The notes under the pieces: generated by a model
Databases searched by the model: none
What the model was told of the DNA's origin: nothing
Seen by the model: the letters and a program-made list of their open reading frames with translations, nothing else
In this document: piece after piece, positions 14,367 through 15,106 of the stretch
Layout of the letters: every line of letters begins with the position of its first letter
How positions within the stretch are numbered: the first letter of the stretch is position 1
NCBI GenBank assembly: GCA_021850555.1
Contig: JAJZLX010000111.1
Location: forward strand, 1 to 15,106
Length of the DNA: 15,106 nucleotides
Direction of reading: 5' to 3'
Origin: Pseudomonadota bacterium
GTDB taxonomy: Bacteria; Pseudomonadota; Gammaproteobacteria; Steroidobacterales; Steroidobacteraceae
Made by a program: the position numbers and the translations under genes

Positions 14367-14834
14367 GTGGCCCGCCCGCCCGATCGCCTCGACCGCCGCA
14401 TCCTGGAAGAGCTCCAGCTCGATGCGCGCATCACCAATCAGGAGCTCGCCAAGCGGGTTGGTCTCTCCCCTGCGCCCTGCTGGCGGCGCTTGAAGCGCCT
14501 GGAGGCAGAGGGGTTCATCTCCGGCTACGCGACGCTCCTCTCGGCCGCGGCGATCGGCCTGGCCGTGCAAGCCTACGCTCTCGTCTCGCTCGAGAATCAC
14601 CACCCCCAGACCGTCCAGCAGTTCGACCAGATGGTGCGCGAGCGGCCGGAGGTGCTCGAGTGCCACTCCATGAGCGGCCCGAACGACTACCTCCTGCGGA
14701 TCGTGGCGGCGAGCATGGAGGCCTACGAGCGATTCCTCTCCACGCACGTGCTGCAGCTTTCCGCGGTGCGCTCGGTCAACACCAGCTTCGTGCTGCGCAC
14801 CAAGAAGTTCACGACGCGGCTGCCGGTGGACTGA
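14367..14834 (+). CDS. Lrp/AsnC-family transcriptional regulator
   Basis: A 155-residue DNA-binding regulator of the leucine-responsive family. The GTG start at 14367 is preceded by GGAG at 7 bp and gives the standard length. The N-terminal helix-turn-helix (about 5-55) reads RLDRRILEELQLDARITNQE then AKRVGLSPAPCWRRLKRLEA, with the usual GFISGYATLLS exit. The C-terminal RAM domain (about 65-150) has the effector-binding and oligomerisation pattern around PEVLECHSMSGPNDYLLRIV and MEAYERFL. It is divergent from the E1-E2 genes across 131 bp with two dyad elements. In Pseudomonas putida BkdR, an Lrp-family activator, is divergent from bkd, so a similar role here is a good inference. Ligand and sign of control are unknown. 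Confidence 0.93.
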   Translation: MARPPDRLDRRILEELQLDARITNQELAKRVGLSPAPCWRRLKRLEAEGFISGYATLLSAAAIGLAVQAYALVSLENHHPQTVQQFDQMVRERPEVLECHSMSGPNDYLLRIVAASMEAYERFLSTHVLQLSAVRSVNTSFVLRTKKFTTRLPVD

Positions 14835-15106
14835 GCCGACCCGCAAGCCGCTACCGCAGCGAAGCGAACCCGAAGGCGAGCGCCCCGGCCGACTCTAGCC
14901 TCTTGGCACCCAGCGCCCGCCATTTGCGATCCGGGGAGCGCGCAGCCGTATCCGTGCAGGAGGCCTGAGGCCACCCGGGCTGAGCACAATCCCTCCTTCG
15001 ATGGACTCGCCGGCCGACTCCCAGGAGAGCCGGGAAGACTCGCAAGCACGATGGCCGCGGCAGCCCGTTCCTGGCATTCTGCCCCCACCACCGGCGCGAG
15101 CCCTGT
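14835..15106. other. Right-edge region without a confident gene
   Basis: After the Lrp-type stop no frame with a recognisable domain is visible. A plus-strand frame opens at ATG 15001 (MDSPADSQESRED...) and stays open to the edge for 35 codons, ending Pro-rich. It has no ribosome site. A second ATG at 15051 is in another open frame. Either could be the start of a gene beyond the window. A short GGCC-TGA-GGCC stem lies near 14963-14973 without a T run. No tRNA pattern was found. Confidence 0.4.

Noticed and set aside
14723..15091. 122-codon minus-strand open frame at the right end
   Set aside because: It overlaps the Lrp-type gene antisense and shows no domain or ribosome site.
1..15106. CRISPR arrays, insertion sequences, tRNA or rRNA genes, toxin-antitoxin or defence genes
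   Set aside because: No regularly spaced repeats, transposase motifs, terminal repeats or tRNA-like elements were seen. Every confident gene belongs to metabolism, respiration, secretion or regulation.

Overview
The window is strongly GC-rich and gene-dense, with short or overlapping gene junctions. It looks like the chromosome of a high-GC proteobacterium. The evidence is a PaaX-regulated aerobic phenylacetate (paa) operon, a bc1-type Rieske protein with a Tat-like leader, and a TpsB/FhaC outer-membrane transporter. A gammaproteobacterium is the best guess because PaaX-type control is typical there, but genus cannot be read from the sequence. No mobile element, CRISPR array, tRNA or rRNA was seen.

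Layout from left to right. (1) 1-1796, minus strand: a TpsB-like two-partner-secretion transporter (156-1796), followed 16 bp downstream by the first 46 codons of an unrecognised gene that leaves the window. (2) 1797-2176: a 380-bp gene-free gap with an AT-rich palindrome in front of tpsB. (3) 2177-8744, minus strand: paaA-paaB-paaC-paaD-paaE-paaG-paaZ in transcription order, tightly packed and with two overlaps. (4) 8745-8854: a divergent control region holding an 11-bp inverted repeat (10 of 11 matching) that brackets a TTGACA/TTTAAA promoter. (5) 8855-9784, plus strand: paaX. (6) 9930-10595, minus strand: a lone Rieske iron-sulfur protein gene (petA-like) without petB or petC beside it. (7) 10736-14235, minus strand: a fused E1alpha-E1beta 2-oxoacid dehydrogenase and its E2 acyltransferase, separated by 2 bp and ending in a probable intrinsic terminator. 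(8) 14236-14366: a divergent control region with an inverted repeat and a perfect palindrome that also reads as a -24/-12 element. (9) 14367-14834, plus strand: an Lrp/AsnC regulator. (10) 14835-15106: no confident gene.

How the genes work together. PaaABCE, with PaaD as assembly factor, epoxidises the ring of phenylacetyl-CoA. PaaG isomerises the epoxide to the oxepin, and PaaZ opens and oxidises it to the 3-oxo-5,6-dehydrosuberyl-CoA intermediate. The window therefore holds the ring-activation and ring-cleavage core only. The ligase (paaK) and the beta-oxidation genes (paaF, paaH, paaJ) must lie elsewhere if the pathway is complete. PaaX probably represses the operon until phenylacetyl-CoA accumulates. 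The E1/E2 pair most resembles a branched-chain 2-oxoacid dehydrogenase, and its divergent Lrp-type neighbour recalls bkdR beside bkd in Pseudomonas. E3 (lipoamide dehydrogenase) is not encoded here. I found no clearly undescribed system. The best leads are the regulatory palindromes, the orphan Rieske gene, and the TpsB with an unrecognised downstream partner.
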